A stretch of 64,000 nucleotides of DNA from Nocardioides sp. (lineage in GTDB: Bacteria; Actinomycetota; Actinomycetes; Propionibacteriales; Nocardioidaceae), in contig NZ_JASEEQ010000004.1 in assembly GCF_030019515.1 (NCBI RefSeq), positions 248,001-312,000 of the forward strand. Direction: 5' to 3'. The notes beneath the pieces are model-generated. The model did not search any database. It saw only the letters and a list, made by a program, of their open reading frames with translations, and was not told the origin of the DNA. Numbering within the stretch: position 1 is the stretch's first letter; each line of letters starts with the position of its first letter. Made by a program: the position numbers and the translations under genes. Of the stretch, positions 27,989 to 37,543 are shown piece by piece.

Positions 27989-28899
27989 TGCTGCCGTCCG
28001 GGTTCTCGGCGTACGCCGCGCGCGGGCCGGAGTGGGTCGCGTTCCTCGACCGGCTCCCGGGGCTGGTGCGTGGCCTGCTCGAGGACTGGCAGCTCATCGT
28101 CGACGGGCCCGCCACGCACGGCTTCTGTGCCCTGGTACTGCCGGTGCGGACGGCCGGTGGGCGGCCCGCGGTGCTCAAGGTGAGCTGGCCGCACTGGGAG
28201 GCCGAGCTCGAGCACGTCGCGCTCCAGCGCTGGCACGGTGACGGCGCCGTCGAGCTGCTGCGCGCCGACCCGCACCGCTACGCGCTGCTGCTCGAGCGGC
28301 TGCACCCCGAGGACCTGGGCGACCTGTGGGACGTCGAGGCCTGTGCCGTCGTGGGCGGGCTGTATGAGCGGCTGCACGTGCCGGCCCCGCCGCAGCTGGT
28401 GACCCTGTCCTCCTGCGTGGCCCGGTGGGGCACCGAGCTCGCCGCCCTCCCGCGCGACGCCCCGCTGCCGCGCCGGCTGGTCGAGCAGGCGGCCGCGCTC
28501 GGCCGGAGCCTCGCGGTCGACGAGGCCACCGACGGGCGGCTGGTGCACACCGACCTGCACTACGCGAACGTGCTGGCGGCCGACCGCGAGCCGTGGCTGG
28601 CGATCGACCCGAAGCCGCTCAGCGGCGACCCGCACTACGAGGTCGCGCCGATGCTCTGGAACCGGTGGGACGACCTGGTCTCGGCCACCCGGAGCGTGCG
28701 GGACGGGATCCGGCTGCGCTTCCACATCCTGGTCGACGTGGCCGGGCTCGACGAGCGCCGGGCCCGGGACTGGGTCGTGGTCCGGATGCTGTGCAACGCG
28801 CTGTGGCGGCTGCAGGACCCGCCCGAGGCGCACCGGCTGACCCCGACCGACGAGTACCTCACGCGCTGCGTCACCGTGGCGAAGTCGGTGCAGGACTGA
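27988..28899 (+). CDS. APH(6)/hydroxyurea-kinase family phosphotransferase
   Basis: A 303-residue kinase-like enzyme of the family that includes streptomycin 6-kinases. VLPVRTAGGRPAVLKVSWP holds the ATP-binding lysine strand. DGRLVHTDLHYANVLA is the catalytic loop and AIDPKPLSGDPHYEVAPML the metal motif, with the characteristic DPKP. The start codon overlaps the lepA stop (TAGTG), so it is translated with lepA. Activity on streptomycin is plausible from family but not proven; most chromosomal members have unknown substrates. Confidence 0.88.
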
Positions 28900-29014
28900 C
28901 GCAGGCGCGCCGGCGGATCCGTCGATGGTGGTCGAGCGAGCCGCGCGAGCGGGCTCGCGGCCGGCGTGTTCGGGAGACCGGCGCCCGCGTGGCCGCACCT
29001 GGGAGGATGGCGCC

Positions 29015-29662
29015 GTGGCCATCCTGCACTCCGTCAACGTCGGTCTCGACCGCGAAGCGCCGTACGCGAACCTCGGGCACTCCGGCATGGACAAGCGGCC
29101 GGTCACCGGCCGGGTCGCGGTCCGCACGCTCGGCCTGGACGGCGACCAGATCGGTGACACCGTCCACCACGGCGGCGTCGACCAGGCGGTGTACGCCTTC
29201 GCCCGGGAGGACCTGGACCGGTGGGCGGTCGAGCTCGGCCAGGAGATCCGGGACGGGGGATTCGCGGAGAACCTCACGACCCGCGGCATCGACGTCAACG
29301 AGGCCGAGGTCGGCGAGCGCTGGCGGATCGGCTCGGCCGAGCTCGAGGTCGCCAGCGTGCGGATCCCGTGCAACGACTTCAAGGGCTGGATGGGCGTCGG
29401 CGGCTACGACAACCGGGCCTGGGTGAGGCGGTTCACCGCCACCGGCCGTCCCGGGCCCTACCTGCGAGTGCTCGTCGAGGGCGAGATCGGCGCCGGCGAC
29501 GAGATCGCGGTGGTGCACCGGCCCGGGCACGGCGTCACCGTGTCGACGATGTTCCGGGCGCTGACGACCGAGACCGGCCTGCTGCCGGAGCTCCTGCGCG
29601 TCGACGGCCTGGTCGACCAGGCGCGCGCGACGGCCGAGAAGTACGTCGCGGCGCGCGGTTGA
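29015..29662 (+). CDS. MOSC domain protein
   Basis: A 215-residue protein with a MOSC beta-barrel, related to YiiM and the C-terminal domain of molybdenum cofactor sulfurase. VHHGGVDQAVYAFAREDLD and GGFAENLTTRGIDVNEAEVGERW are the core, and the conserved cysteine lies in VRIPCNDFKGWMG. GTG 29015 follows GGGAGG by eight bases. YiiM-type proteins, with Moco, reduce N-hydroxylated compounds; the local genes do not show which substrate applies. Confidence 0.88.
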   Translation: MAILHSVNVGLDREAPYANLGHSGMDKRPVTGRVAVRTLGLDGDQIGDTVHHGGVDQAVYAFAREDLDRWAVELGQEIRDGGFAENLTTRGIDVNEAEVGERWRIGSAELEVASVRIPCNDFKGWMGVGGYDNRAWVRRFTATGRPGPYLRVLVEGEIGAGDEIAVVHRPGHGVTVSTMFRALTTETGLLPELLRVDGLVDQARATAEKYVAARG

Positions 29663-29745
29663 GGGGGGTTTGCTACCCGCGAGTCGCTTAGGTGATCTAG
29701 GTTACTGCGCAACCCGTCCTTCTCGGCAGCACTGCAGGAGTGTCC

Positions 29746-31587
29746 ATGACCGCCCAGGCCAGCAGCGCCCCCCACTACGACGCCGGCTTCGTCGACAACC
29801 TGACCCAGAACTTCGCCCTCCAGTTCCTCGACCGGGTCGCCGCGTCGGCCGAGCGGGAGGCGTTCCGGTACCCGCGAGGGGAGGCGTGGGAGTCGGTCAC
29901 CTGGAAGCAGGCCGGTGAGCTCGTGGAGAAGCTCGCGGCGGGTCTGCTCGCCCTGGGGCTCCAGTCCGAGCAGCGGGTGGGCATCGCGGCCGGCACCCGG
30001 TACGAGTGGATCCTGGCCGACCTGGCGATCATGTGCGCGGGCGCGGCGACGACCACCGTCTACCCGTCGACCAACGCCGAGGACACGGCGTACATCCTGA
30101 GCGACTCCGAGTGCCGGGTGGTCTTCGCCGAGGACGACGAGCAGATCGCGAAGCTCAAGGGGCACCGCAACGAGCTGCCGCACCTCGACAAGATCGTCAC
30201 CTTCGACGGGACCGCCGACGGCGACTGGGTGATCGGGCTCGACGACCTGTCGACGCTGGGTGAGGCCTACCTCGCCGAGCACCCGGGCGTCATCGAGGAG
30301 ACCGTCCGCGCGATCGCCCCCGAGCAGCTCGCGACGCTCATCTACACCTCCGGGACCACCGGCCGGCCCAAGGGCGTGCGGCTGCTGCACCGGTCCTGGG
30401 TCTACGAGGGCACCGCCATCCAGGTGCAGGACATCCTGCACGAGGACGACCTGCAGTTCCTGTGGCTGCCGATGGCGCACTCGTTCGGCAAGGTGCTGCT
30501 CTCGGCGCAGCTGGCCTGTGGCTTCGCCACCGCCATCGACGGCCGGGTCGACAAGATCGTCGACAACCTGGGGGTCGTCAAGCCGACGTTCATGGGCGCC
30601 GCGCCGCGCATCTTCGAGAAGGCGCACGGCCGGATCGTCACCATGCAGGCCGCCGAGGGCGGTGCCAAGGAGAAGATCTTCAAGAAGGCCTTCCAGGTCG
30701 GCATCAAGGTCGACCAGCTCAAGCGCGAGGGCCGCTCGGTGCCGCTGCTGCTGGGCGTCCAGCACGGGCTGTTCGACAAGCTCGTCTTCAGCAAGGTCCG
30801 CGAGCGCTTCGGTGGCCGGGTGCGCTTCTTCATCTCCGGATCCGCCGCCCTGAACGCGGAGATCGCCGAGTGGTTCCACGCCGCCGGCATCCTCATCCTC
30901 GAGGGCTACGGCATGACCGAGAACGCCGCGGGCGCGACGGTCAACCACCCGGCCGACTACAAGATCGGCACCGTCGGCCCGGCGCTCCCGGGCAGCGAGG
31001 TCAAGATCGGCGAGAACGACGAGGTGCTGCTGCGCGGCCCGCACGTGATGGCCGGCTACCACAACCTTCCCGAGGAGACCGCGGCGACGCTCACCGACGA
31101 CGGGTGGCTGCACACCGGCGACAAGGGCAGCCTCGACGCGGACGGCTTCTTGACCATCACCGGCCGGATCAAGGACCTCTTCAAGACCTCCGGCGGCAAG
31201 TACGTCGCACCCTCGGCGATCGAGTCGAAGTTCAAGGCGGTCTGCCCCTACGCCAGCCAGTTCCTGGTCTTCGGCAACGAGCGCAACTACGTGGTCGCGC
31301 TGATCACCCTCGACCCCGACGCGATGGCGGGCTGGGCGGAGGAGAACGGCATGGCCGGCTCGTCGTACACCGAGGTCGTCAACTCCGACCAGGTCCAGAA
31401 GATGGTGGGGGAGTACGTCGACGAGCTGAACTCCCGCCTGAACCGCTGGGAGACCATCAAGAAGTGGCGGGTCCTCGACCACGACCTGACCATCGAGTCC
31501 GGCGAGCTCACCCCCTCGATGAAGGTCAAGCGCAACATCGTGGAGAAGAACAACCAGGAGCTGATCGACTCGCTGTACGGGGGCTGA
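29746..31587 (+). CDS. long-chain fatty acid-CoA ligase (AMP-forming)
   Basis: A 613-residue adenylate-forming enzyme that activates fatty acids to acyl-CoA. The P-loop is LIYTSGTTGRPKG, the A5 motif ILEGYGMTE, and A8 HTGDKGSLDADGFLTITGRIKDLF. The C-terminal lysine region is SGELTPSMKVKRNIV. ATG 29746 is five bases after GCAGGAG; GTG 29740 would overlap that site. It is a complete enzyme, unlike the synthetase remnant at 10858-11130. TAGGTT at 29697-29702 is a possible -10 box. Confidence 0.93.
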   Translation: MTAQASSAPHYDAGFVDNLTQNFALQFLDRVAASAEREAFRYPRGEAWESVTWKQAGELVEKLAAGLLALGLQSEQRVGIAAGTRYEWILADLAIMCAGAATTTVYPSTNAEDTAYILSDSECRVVFAEDDEQIAKLKGHRNELPHLDKIVTFDGTADGDWVIGLDDLSTLGEAYLAEHPGVIEETVRAIAPEQLATLIYTSGTTGRPKGVRLLHRSWVYEGTAIQVQDILHEDDLQFLWLPMAHSFGKVLLSAQLACGFATAIDGRVDKIVDNLGVVKPTFMGAAPRIFEKAHGRIVTMQAAEGGAKEKIFKKAFQVGIKVDQLKREGRSVPLLLGVQHGLFDKLVFSKVRERFGGRVRFFISGSAALNAEIAEWFHAAGILILEGYGMTENAAGATVNHPADYKIGTVGPALPGSEVKIGENDEVLLRGPHVMAGYHNLPEETAATLTDDGWLHTGDKGSLDADGFLTITGRIKDLFKTSGGKYVAPSAIESKFKAVCPYASQFLVFGNERNYVVALITLDPDAMAGWAEENGMAGSSYTEVVNSDQVQKMVGEYVDELNSRLNRWETIKKWRVLDHDLTIESGELTPSMKVKRNIVEKNNQELIDSLYGG

Positions 31588-31643
31588 GCGGGTCGGTCGA
31601 GAAACGTCGGCCGGCCGACGAAAATCGATGGACCGGCCCCCGA

Positions 31644-31672
31644 TTGACTCACTCGAACACATGTTCGATGAT
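31644..31672 (+). promoter_or_regulatory. SOS promoter with perfect LexA box for the mutasome
   Basis: TCGAACACATGTTCGA at 31653-31668 is a perfect 16-bp actinobacterial SOS box (TCGAAC-N4-GTTCGA). It fills the spacer between TTGACT (31644-31649) and GATGAT (31667-31672), exactly 17 bases apart, so bound LexA would block RNA polymerase. The start codon GTG 31678 lies five bases past the -10 box. Confidence 0.93.
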
Positions 31673-31677
31673 GGGGT

Positions 31678-32361
31678 GTGGGCACCTCGACCGGCACCGG
31701 CAGCACCGCCGAGACCATCGCGCAGCTGCGCAACCGGATGGCGCGCATGCACGACGGGGTCCCGCGGCTGGCGCTGGAGACCCACCCGGCGCTCGCCGGG
31801 CTGGTCCAGCTGCGGGCCGGGGGCAGCTACGCCGTCGACAGCGCGAGCCTGGCGCTCGCGCTGATGGCCGGGCCCTCGCGGGCCGGGGGCTGGTGCGCGG
31901 TCGTGGGCGTGGGCGACTTCGGGGCGGAGGCGGCGTACGCGCTCGGGGTCGACCTGGGCCGCACCGTGCTGGTCCCCGACCCCGGTGACCAGTGGCTGGA
32001 GGTCACCGCCGCGCTCGTGGACGTCGCCACGGTCGTGGTGGTCAGCCCGCCCGGCCGGGTCACCGAGCAGGTCGCCGACCGGCTGGCCGCCCGGCTCCGC
32101 AAGCGCTCGGCCGTCCTGGTCGCCCAGGAGCGGACGCCGGGGGACTGGCCGCGCTGCGAGGTGCGGCTGACCAGCCGCGAGCCGGCCTGGTCCGGCGCCG
32201 GCGCGGGACACGGGCACCTGCGGGCCCGGAGGCTGGTCGTCGAGGCGCAGCGCGGTACGGCGCCGCCGCGCCGCGGCGCGCTGTGGTTCCCCGCTGAGGA
32301 CCAGACCTGTCGCCGGCTGGAGGGCGTCGCCCCGGTCGCCGGGGTCGAGGTGGCGAGCTAG
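31678..32361 (+). CDS. imuA': ImuA' (RecA-like SOS mutagenesis protein)
   Basis: A 227-residue protein of the actinobacterial ImuA' group. It is a RecA-fold relative that lacks clear Walker motifs in this sequence: SRAGGWCAVVGVGDFGAEA takes the P-loop position. In mycobacteria ImuA' joins ImuB and DnaE2 for translesion synthesis. Assignment rests on position, size, the SOS box and the next two genes, since sequence conservation in this family is low. The stop is two bases before the imuB ATG. Confidence 0.85.
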   Translation: MGTSTGTGSTAETIAQLRNRMARMHDGVPRLALETHPALAGLVQLRAGGSYAVDSASLALALMAGPSRAGGWCAVVGVGDFGAEAAYALGVDLGRTVLVPDPGDQWLEVTAALVDVATVVVVSPPGRVTEQVADRLAARLRKRSAVLVAQERTPGDWPRCEVRLTSREPAWSGAGAGHGHLRARRLVVEAQRGTAPPRRGALWFPAEDQTCRRLEGVAPVAGVEVAS

Positions 32362-32363
32362 CG

Positions 32364-33935
32364 ATGCGCGTGATGGTCGTGTGGTGCCCGGACTGGCCGG
32401 TGGTCGCCGCGCTGGCCGACGAGGGCTTGCCCACCCGGCTGCCGGCGGCGGTCTTCCGCGCGAACATCGTGCAGGCGTGCAACGCCGCGGCCCGGGCCGT
32501 CGGCGTACGCCGCGGCATGCGCCGGCGCGACGCGCAGGGACGGTGCCCGGAGCTGAGGGTGTACGCCGCGGTCCCCGACCGCGACGCCCGGGCGTTCGAG
32601 CCGGTGCTGGCCGCGGTCGAGGAGCTGCGGCCCGGCGTGGCGCCGCTGCGGCCGGGCCTGGTGGCACTGCGTGCGCCGGGCCGGTTCTACGGCGGCGAGC
32701 CGGCCGCGGCGGCGCTGCTCGCCGAGCGGCTGGTGCGGCTCGGCGTCTGGGACTGCCGGGTCGGGATCGCCGACGAGCTGTTCACCGCCGAGCAGGCCGC
32801 GCGGCGGGCTGCGCCGCAGGACTGCTTCGTGGTCGAGCCGGGGCAGTCGGTGCCGTTCCTGCGCGAGCTGCCGGTCGAGGTGATCGAGGACCTCCCCGAC
32901 GGACGCGACGCGGTCAGCCTGCTCAAGCGGCTCGGCCTGCGCACCCTCGGTCAGCTCGGTGATCTGGCGGCGGCCGACGTGCGCGACCGGTTCGGCTCGC
33001 AGGTGGCGTGGGTGCACCGGGTGGTCGGTGGCGGCGGCGCCGAGCTGCTCGCGACCCGGACCCCGCCGCCGGAGCTGACCTGCCACGTCGACTTCGAGCC
33101 GCCACTGGACTCCGCCGAGACGATCAGCTTCAGCGTGCGGCGGACCGCGGACCGGTTCGTCGCCGGGCTGGCCGGCCAGCACCTCGTCTGCACCGAGGTG
33201 CGGATCGAGGCCCGGTGCGAAGGTGAGTCGGAGCCGTCCTGCTCACGGGTCTGGCTGCACCCCCGCTGGTTCGGCGCCGCCGACCTGGTGGACCGGCTGC
33301 ACTGGCAGCTCCAGGCGGTCACGACCGTCCGGAGGTCCGGACCGGTGCGGGCGCCGGTCGACCGGGTGGTCTTCGAGCCGGTGAGCGTGGTCCCCGACGC
33401 CGTGCACGCCGACGGGCTGTGGGGCGGCACCGAGGAGCGGGTCGAGCGCGGCATCGCCCGGGTGCAGGGGATGCTCGGCCACGAGGCCGTCGTACGTCCG
33501 GTGCTCCAGGGCGGCCGGAGTCCCGCCGCCCGGCAGGCGTTCGTGGCATGGGGGGAGCGGCCCAGCGGATTGCGGCCCCGAGATGGCCAGGGCGCCCCGC
33601 CGTGGCCGGGCAGCATCCCCCCGCCCGCGCCGTCCCGGGTGCTGGCGACCCCGTGGTCGGCCGACGTCACCGGGGCGGCCGGTCGCCCGGTCGACGTCGA
33701 CGAGCGCGGTTCGGTCACCTGCGCACCGGAGCGGTTCCGCCCCGACCCGTCCGGCGGCTGGCAGCCGGTCGCCGCCTGGGCCGGGCCGTGGCCGGTCGAG
33801 GAGCTGTGGTGGGAGGGCGACCCACGAAGGGTCGCGCGCTTCCAGGTGGTCGGCGTCGACGGCCGGGCCTGGTTGATGACCTGGGAGTCGACGGGGGACG
33901 CGGGCGTGTGGTGGACCGAGGCGGCCTACGACTGA
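32364..33935 (+). CDS. imuB: ImuB, inactive Y-family polymerase subunit of the SOS mutasome
   Basis: A 523-residue Y-family polymerase homologue. The palm start is VVWCPDWPVVAALADEGLP, where active Y polymerases have the catalytic Asp, so the catalytic acids are missing as expected for ImuB. PVEVIEDLPDGRDAVSLLKRLGLRTLGQL is the helix-hairpin-helix region. A little-finger domain and a long C-terminal tail follow. ImuB links ImuA', DnaE2 and the beta clamp. It is ten bases upstream of dnaE2. Confidence 0.93.
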   Translation: MRVMVVWCPDWPVVAALADEGLPTRLPAAVFRANIVQACNAAARAVGVRRGMRRRDAQGRCPELRVYAAVPDRDARAFEPVLAAVEELRPGVAPLRPGLVALRAPGRFYGGEPAAAALLAERLVRLGVWDCRVGIADELFTAEQAARRAAPQDCFVVEPGQSVPFLRELPVEVIEDLPDGRDAVSLLKRLGLRTLGQLGDLAAADVRDRFGSQVAWVHRVVGGGGAELLATRTPPPELTCHVDFEPPLDSAETISFSVRRTADRFVAGLAGQHLVCTEVRIEARCEGESEPSCSRVWLHPRWFGAADLVDRLHWQLQAVTTVRRSGPVRAPVDRVVFEPVSVVPDAVHADGLWGGTEERVERGIARVQGMLGHEAVVRPVLQGGRSPAARQAFVAWGERPSGLRPRDGQGAPPWPGSIPPPAPSRVLATPWSADVTGAAGRPVDVDERGSVTCAPERFRPDPSGGWQPVAAWAGPWPVEELWWEGDPRRVARFQVVGVDGRAWLMTWESTGDAGVWWTEAAYD

Positions 33936-33945
33936 TGGGGACCTG

Positions 33946-36900
33946 ATGGGCTGGAGCAACCCTCCGATCTCCTGGGGCGAGCTGGAGAAGCGGCTCTCCG
34001 GGCGGGTCGGCACGCCCCAGGACCCCGAGGCGCCGATCTCGACCCGCAAGCGCAGGCGCACCCGGGTCGACGTGGCGCGGCCCGACGGCCCGGTGACGCC
34101 GTACGCCGAGCTGCACTGCCACTCCAGCTTCAGCTTCCTCGACGGCGCCAGCGGCCCCGACCACCTGGTGCTCGAAGCGATCCGGCTCGGGCTGCACGGG
34201 CTCGCGATCACCGATCACGACGGGTTCTACGGGGCGCCGCTGTTCGCCGAGACGGCGAAGATGTACGGCGACCTGAGGACGGCCTACGGGGCCGAGCTCT
34301 CCCTCGGCCTGACCAGGCCGCAGAACGGCGTCGCCGACCCCGAGGGCGGCCACCTGCTGGTGCTGGCCCGGGGCGTCGAGGGCTACCACCGGCTGGCCGC
34401 CGCGATCACCGACGCCCAGCTGCGCGGCGACGAGAAGGGCCGGCCCGTCTACGACCTGGGCGAGCTCGCCGAGCGGGCCGGCGGCCGCCGCGACGGGCAC
34501 TGGCTGGTGCTGACCGGCTGCCGCAAGGGCGCCGTACGCCGAGCCCTCCTCGAGCACGGGTCCGCGGCCGCGGCCGCCGAGCTGGACCGGCTCACCGCGC
34601 TCTTCGGCCACGGCAACGTCGTGGTGGAGCTGATCGACCACGGCTACCCCGCCGACTCCACCCACAACGACCTGCTCGCGGCGCTGGCGGCCGACCACGG
34701 GTTGCCGGTGGTGGCCACCAACAACGTCCACCACGCCCGGCCCGAGCAGCACCGGATCGCCGACGCGATGGCGGCGGTCCGGGCCCGACGCAGCCTCGCC
34801 GAGATGGACGGCTGGCTGCCGGCGTCCGGGATGGCCTGCCTGCGGTCGGGGGAGGAGATGGCGCGCCGGTTCGCCCGCTACCCCGGGGCGGTGGCACGCA
34901 GCGTCGAGCTCGCCGGCGAGGTGGCCTTCGACCTGCAGAAGGCCACCCCCCGGCTGCCCAAGGACGGCATCCCCGCCGGGCACACGCCGGCCACCTGGCT
35001 GCGCGAGCTGACCGAGCAGGGGTTCGCGCAGCGGTACGCCGGGGGACCGCTCGAGACGCAGGCCCGCGAGACCGTCGAGCACGAGCTGCGGATCATCGGC
35101 GAGAAGGACTTCGACGGCTACTTCGTGATCGTCCACGACATCGTGGCATTCGCGCGCTCGCGGGGGATCCTGTGCCAGGGCCGCGGATCCGCGGCCAGCT
35201 CGGCGGTCTGCTACGCGCTCGGTATCACCGCGATCGACCCGGTCTTCTACCGGCTGCCGTTCGAGCGGTTCATCTCCCAGCACCGCGACGAGGAGCCGGA
35301 CATCGACGTCGACTTCGACTCCGACCGCCGCGAGGAGGTGATCCAGTGGGTCTACGACCGCTACGGCCGGCACAACGCCGCGCAGGTCGCGAACGTCGTC
35401 GGCTACCGGCCCAAGATGGCGGTCCGGGACGCGGCCAAGGCGCTGGGGCACTCCCCGGGCCAGCAGGACGCCTGGTCCAAGCAGGTCACGTCGTGGACGA
35501 CGGTGGCCTCACGTGACGGCGGCGAGCACCCCGCTGATCTCGACGTACCCGCTCCCGTCGTCGAGCTCGCCAACGGCTTCCTGGGAGCCCCGCGCCACCT
35601 CGGCATCCACTCCGGCGGCATGGTGCTCACCGAGCGACCGATCGGCGAGGTCGTGCCGATCGAGCGGGCTCGCATGGACAAGCGCACCGTCCTGCAGTGG
35701 GACAAGGACGGCTGCGAGTTCATGGGACTGGTCAAGTTCGACCTGCTCGGGCTCGGAATGCTCAGCGCGCTCGACCACATGATGCGCATCGTCGAGCAGC
35801 ACCTCGGCGAGCACTGGGAGCTCAGCACGATCCCCAAGGAGGAGCCGGCGGTCTACGACCTGCTCTGCCGGGCCGACTCGGTCGGGGTGTTCCAGGTCGA
35901 GAGCCGTGCCCAGATCGGCACGCTGCCGCGGCTGCGGCCCCGGGAGTTCTACGACCTCGCGATCGAGATCGCGCTGATCCGGCCCGGCCCCATCCAGGGC
36001 GGCGCGGTCCACCCCTACATCCGGCGGGCCACGGGACGTGAGGAGGTCGAGTACGCCCACCCGTTGCTGGTGCCGGTGCTCGAGCGCACCAAAGGGGTGC
36101 CGCTGTTCCAGGAGCAGCTGATGGACATGGCCCGGGTGCTCGGCGACTGCACCCGCGACGAGGCCGACCTGCTGCGGCGGGCGATGGGCTCCAAGCGCGG
36201 CATCGAGCGGATCGAGAGCATCAAGGACAAGCTCTACGCCGGGATGGCCCGCAAGGGGCTGGTCGGCGAGGAGGCCGACGCGATCTACCTCAAGATCCTG
36301 TCGTTCGCGAACCTCGGCTTCGCCGAGAGCCACGCGCTGTCGTTCGCCAAGCTCGTCTACGCCAGCTCCTGGTGCAAGCTGCACTACCCGGGGGCGTTCC
36401 TCGCCGCGCTGCTGCGGGCCCAGCCGATGGGGTTCTACTCCCCGCAGTCGCTGGTCCACGACTCCCGGCGGCACGGCGTCGAGGTGCGGCGTCCCGACCT
36501 GGTCCGCTCCGCGGCGAGCGCCGACCTGGAGCCGCTGGGCGACCAGCGGGGTGCGGGCGGGCCGGCCGGTCTGCCCGGGTGCCTGGCCGACCATCCGGAG
36601 CGGACCGAGTGGGTCACCGGCACGCCCGATCCCACCCCGGCGCACCGGCGGGACGAGGCGTACGCCGTACGCCTCGGGCTGGACGCGGTCCGCGGCATCA
36701 GCACCCCCGTCGCCGAGCGGATCGTCGCCGCCCGGGCCGAGCGCCCGTTCGCCGACCAGACCGACCTGTCCCGGCGGGCCGGCCTCGACGCCGGGCAGCT
36801 GGAGGCGCTGGCCACGGCCGGCGCCTTCGACGACGCGTTCCCCGGGGGCGGGCTGTCACGACGCCAGGCGCTGTGGAACGCCGGCTGGACCGAGGGCGAG

Positions 36901-37392
36901 GAGCACCTGGAGGGCATCCGGGTCGCGGGTCCGGCGCCGATGCTGCCCGAGATGGACGACGTCGAGGTCACCATGGCCGACCTGTGGGCCACCGGGATCA
37001 CGCCCGAGCAGCACCCGTTCGGCCACCTGCGCGACCGGCTGCGGGCCGCGGGCATCAAGTCGGTGGCCGACACCGCGACCGCCGAGCCGGGGCGCCGGGT
37101 GCACGTCGCCGGCCTGGTCACCCACCGACAGCGGCCGGGCACCGCCGGTGGCGTCACGTTCCTCAACCTCGAGGACGAGACCGGGATGCTCAACGTGATC
37201 TGCACGGTCGGGGTGTGGCGGCGGCACCGCGCCACGGCTGCCAGCGCCGCCGGGATGGTGGTGCGCGGCATCCTCGAGCGCCAGGACGGCGTGACCAACC
37301 TGGTCGCCGACCGGCTCGCCCCGATCGAGGCGGTCCACCCCGAGGCCGGTCAGGCCCTGCGCTCCCGGCACCGCTCCCGCGACTTCCAGTGA
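33946..37392 (+). CDS. dnaE2: error-prone DNA polymerase III alpha subunit DnaE2
   Basis: A 1148-residue C-family polymerase, the catalytic part of the SOS mutasome that copies damaged DNA with mutation. The PHP domain opens with AELHCHSSFSFLDGAS and ITDHDGFYG. The polymerase active site is PDIDVDFDSDRRE near residue 450, and VLQWDKDGCEFMGLVKFDLLGL and GLDAVRGISTPVAERI follow. An OB-fold domain lies near the C-terminus. It is shorter than replicative DnaE1 and lacks its extended C-terminal region. Cotranscribed with imuA'-imuB under LexA. Confidence 0.96.
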   Translation: MGWSNPPISWGELEKRLSGRVGTPQDPEAPISTRKRRRTRVDVARPDGPVTPYAELHCHSSFSFLDGASGPDHLVLEAIRLGLHGLAITDHDGFYGAPLFAETAKMYGDLRTAYGAELSLGLTRPQNGVADPEGGHLLVLARGVEGYHRLAAAITDAQLRGDEKGRPVYDLGELAERAGGRRDGHWLVLTGCRKGAVRRALLEHGSAAAAAELDRLTALFGHGNVVVELIDHGYPADSTHNDLLAALAADHGLPVVATNNVHHARPEQHRIADAMAAVRARRSLAEMDGWLPASGMACLRSGEEMARRFARYPGAVARSVELAGEVAFDLQKATPRLPKDGIPAGHTPATWLRELTEQGFAQRYAGGPLETQARETVEHELRIIGEKDFDGYFVIVHDIVAFARSRGILCQGRGSAASSAVCYALGITAIDPVFYRLPFERFISQHRDEEPDIDVDFDSDRREEVIQWVYDRYGRHNAAQVANVVGYRPKMAVRDAAKALGHSPGQQDAWSKQVTSWTTVASRDGGEHPADLDVPAPVVELANGFLGAPRHLGIHSGGMVLTERPIGEVVPIERARMDKRTVLQWDKDGCEFMGLVKFDLLGLGMLSALDHMMRIVEQHLGEHWELSTIPKEEPAVYDLLCRADSVGVFQVESRAQIGTLPRLRPREFYDLAIEIALIRPGPIQGGAVHPYIRRATGREEVEYAHPLLVPVLERTKGVPLFQEQLMDMARVLGDCTRDEADLLRRAMGSKRGIERIESIKDKLYAGMARKGLVGEEADAIYLKILSFANLGFAESHALSFAKLVYASSWCKLHYPGAFLAALLRAQPMGFYSPQSLVHDSRRHGVEVRRPDLVRSAASADLEPLGDQRGAGGPAGLPGCLADHPERTEWVTGTPDPTPAHRRDEAYAVRLGLDAVRGISTPVAERIVAARAERPFADQTDLSRRAGLDAGQLEALATAGAFDDAFPGGGLSRRQALWNAGWTEGEEHLEGIRVAGPAPMLPEMDDVEVTMADLWATGITPEQHPFGHLRDRLRAAGIKSVADTATAEPGRRVHVAGLVTHRQRPGTAGGVTFLNLEDETGMLNVICTVGVWRRHRATAASAAGMVVRGILERQDGVTNLVADRLAPIEAVHPEAGQALRSRHRSRDFQ

Positions 37393-37431
37393 CCCCACCC
37401 CCCACCACGTTGATTCGGGACTCCGTACGCC

Positions 37432-37514
37432 GAGTCGGCGCGTCTTGCCCGCGTGGAGGGCTCGAGTCGGCGCGTCTTGCCCGCGGTGGGGGCTCGAGTC
37501 GGCGCGTCTTGCCC
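37432..37514 (+). repeat. 32-bp tandem repeat array, three copies
   Basis: The core GAGTCGGCGCGTCTTGCCC occurs at 37432, 37464 and 37496, an exact 32-base period; between cores lie variable GC-rich spacers of 13 bases such as GCGTGGAGGGCTC. The same core in reverse orientation makes up the second array 30 bases on. It begins 40 bases after the dnaE2 stop. Confidence 0.9.
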
Positions 37515-37543
37515 ACTTCCTCCACAGTTGCCGGCCGCGAGGC

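Noticed and set aside
29680-29703. Iron-regulator (IdeR/DmdR) box before the acyl-CoA ligase
   Set aside because: TTAGGTGATCTAGGTTA keeps only the left half of the consensus TTAGGTTAGGCTAACCTAA and is not palindromic. The gene is not iron related.
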